Below are positions 5,268 to 6,248 of a DNA stretch of 6,248 bases, piece by piece. The stretch covers positions 1 through 6,248 of the forward strand of contig JBCCDG010000182.1 in the NCBI GenBank assembly GCA_039030915.1, read 5' to 3'. The translations under genes and the position numbers were made by a program. The notes under the pieces are model-generated. The model saw nothing but the letters and a program-made list of their open reading frames with translations, had not been told where the DNA came from and ran no database searches. Position 1 is the first letter of the stretch. Each line of letters begins with the position of its first letter. The stretch comes from Thermohalobaculum sp039030915. Lineage in GTDB: Bacteria; Pseudomonadota; Alphaproteobacteria; Rhodobacterales; Rhodobacteraceae.

Positions 5268-6248
5268 TCATTCGGCGGGCGTCGTCGCGCCGACGCCACC
5301 ATTGCCGCCAAAGGTTGGCCCGACGCCCGCGGTCTGACCGGAACCTGTGCCGACGATGAAGCCGCCGTTGTGGCCGATGGCCGGCGCGTCCGGGTGAGCC
5401 TTCTTGAAGCTCTCCTCGACGGTCGTCGGCGTCTCCTCTGGCGTCTCGATGATGCCGAGCACCGGCAGGATCACCAGGAAGTAGGCGAACCAGTAGATCG
5501 TGCCGATGAGCGAGATCGTCGGGATCAGACCCTCGGCCGGCATCGCACCCGCCCACATCAGGACGAAGAAGTCGACGATGAGCACCCAGAAGGCGATCCG
5601 GAACTTCGGCCGGTAGCGGCCCGAGCGCACGCGGCTCGTATCGAGCCAGGGCGCCAGCGCCATGATCGCGATCGAGCCGAACATCGCCAGCACGCCGCCG
5701 AGCTTCGAGTCGATGAACAGGATGTCGAAATCGATCGCGCGCAGCATCGCGTAGAACGGCAGGAAGTACCATTCGGGCACGATGTGGGCCGGCGTCGCGA
5801 GCGGGTTCGCTTCGATATAGTTGTCCGGGTGGCCGAGATAGTTCGGCATGAAGAACACGAAGACCGCGAACAGGATACAGAAGAGCACCACCGCGTAGAG
5901 GTCCTTGATAGTGTAGAACGGGTGGAAGGGCACCGTGTCCTTCTTCGTCGTCTCCACATCCGTCTTGCGGATATCGATGCCGTCCGGGTTGTTGTTCCCG
6001 GTCGTGTGGAACGCCCAGATATGCACGATTGTCAGCCCCAACAGAATGAATGGCAGCAAATAGTGCAGCGAGAAGAAGCGGTTCAGCGCAGGCTGGGCGA
6101 TGGCCCCATTTGGCGTCCCAAGCAGCCACACTTGAACAGATTCCCCGATAAACGGGATCGCGCCAAACAAGCCGGTGATCACAGCAGTACCGTGGAATGA
6201 CATCTGACCCCAAGGCAGAACGTAACCCATGAAGGCGGTGCCCCAACG
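5268..6248 (-). CDS. petB: Cytochrome b of the bc1 complex, 5' end outside window
   Basis: The visible 326 residues are the C-terminal part of the membrane subunit that carries hemes bL and bH and both quinone sites. The frame is open to the window edge (RWGTAFMGYVLPWGQ), so the Met at 6230 is internal. Counting from that Met, His56 and His70 (14 apart, SLHYLLPF and IVHIWAFH) are the second pair of heme ligands. PEWY of the Qo site is at 152-155, and TTGNNNP follows the fourth helix. Several later transmembrane helices are evident (about 111-128, 177-194, 211-229, 240-262). The first heme-ligand pair lies outside the window; family length is about 430-450, so roughly 100-120 residues are missing. 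Oddities are a His-Gly-Thr-Ala stretch where homologues have Trp-Gly-Ala-Thr, a Gly-rich tail of about 35 residues, and a marked codon-usage change near 6000. petC follows after 23 bases. Confidence 0.97.
   Translation of the reverse strand, partial: RWGTAFMGYVLPWGQMSFHGTAVITGLFGAIPFIGESVQVWLLGTPNGAIAQPALNRFFSLHYLLPFILLGLTIVHIWAFHTTGNNNPDGIDIRKTDVETTKKDTVPFHPFYTIKDLYAVVLFCILFAVFVFFMPNYLGHPDNYIEANPLATPAHIVPEWYFLPFYAMLRAIDFDILFIDSKLGGVLAMFGSIAIMALAPWLDTSRVRSGRYRPKFRIAFWVLIVDFFVLMWAGAMPAEGLIPTISLIGTIYWFAYFLVILPVLGIIETPEETPTTVEESFKKAHPDAPAIGHNGGFIVGTGSGQTAGVGPTFGGNGGVGATTPAE

Noticed and set aside
5245..5271. petC start at the ATG overlapping the petB stop
   Set aside because: It has no ribosome site, and it would place nine residues ahead of a well-formed signal peptide that starts at 5244.
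4087..5337. A 416-codon + strand open frame opposite petC
   Set aside because: It runs through the terminator and antisense to petC. It has no ribosome site and no recognisable motif.
5370..6200. A 276-codon + strand open frame opposite petB
   Set aside because: Its Arg/Glu/His-rich composition is typical of the antisense of a membrane protein gene; petB is certain here.
4438..6246. A 602-codon open frame on the minus strand spanning petB and petC
   Set aside because: Only its last 268 codons are real (petC). The upstream part is petB read in the wrong frame, kept open by high G+C.

Overview
The window is about two-thirds G+C, with dense, mostly G/C-ending genes. The cytochrome bc1 subunits, the HIT protein and the homocysteine S-methyltransferase-family protein all look like those of Rhodobacterales (Roseobacter/Paracoccaceae-type alphaproteobacteria). 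This assignment rests on remembered protein similarity, not on a search. It reads mainly as ordinary chromosomal housekeeping DNA. I found no CRISPR array, integrase, insertion sequence, rRNA or tRNA.

Layout. On the + strand, the 3' part of a HIT-family nucleotide-binding hydrolase (1-371) is followed by a homocysteine S-methyltransferase-family gene (402-1289), probably in one operon. This pair converges, across only 37 bases, on a minus-strand cluster transcribed from right to left: chorismate synthase aroC (3624-2512), a GNAT acetyltransferase (2519-2034) and a HAD-superfamily 'type II haloacid dehalogenase-like' protein (2037-1327). Adjacent genes in this cluster overlap by 8 and 4 bases, which suggests translational coupling. 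Upstream of aroC lies about 760 bases without a convincing gene (3625-4385). It holds two perfect 12-bp palindromes, other inverted repeats and possible RNA hairpins. A strong, nearly symmetrical intrinsic terminator (4386-4415) then closes the pet operon. Cytochrome c1 (petC, 5244-4438) and the C-terminal two-thirds or more of cytochrome b (petB, entering from the right edge and ending at 5268) occupy the rest on the minus strand. The Rieske gene petA would be expected beyond the right edge.

Function. petB and petC encode the membrane quinol:cytochrome c oxidoreductase, with heme ligands, the PEWY motif, CxxCH and the axial Met visible. aroC makes chorismate, the branch point to aromatic amino acids, folate and ubiquinone. 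The other genes are small-molecule enzymes whose substrates cannot be read from sequence.

Most worth a second look: (i) the methyltransferase-family protein has His where the family has its first zinc-ligand Cys; (ii) petB changes abruptly in codon usage near position 6000, and the atypical side carries unusual substitutions at the Qo site; (iii) the HAD protein lacks two dehalogenase active-site residues; (iv) paired palindromes and possible RNA structures lie in the gap upstream of aroC. None of these amounts to a new multi-gene system.
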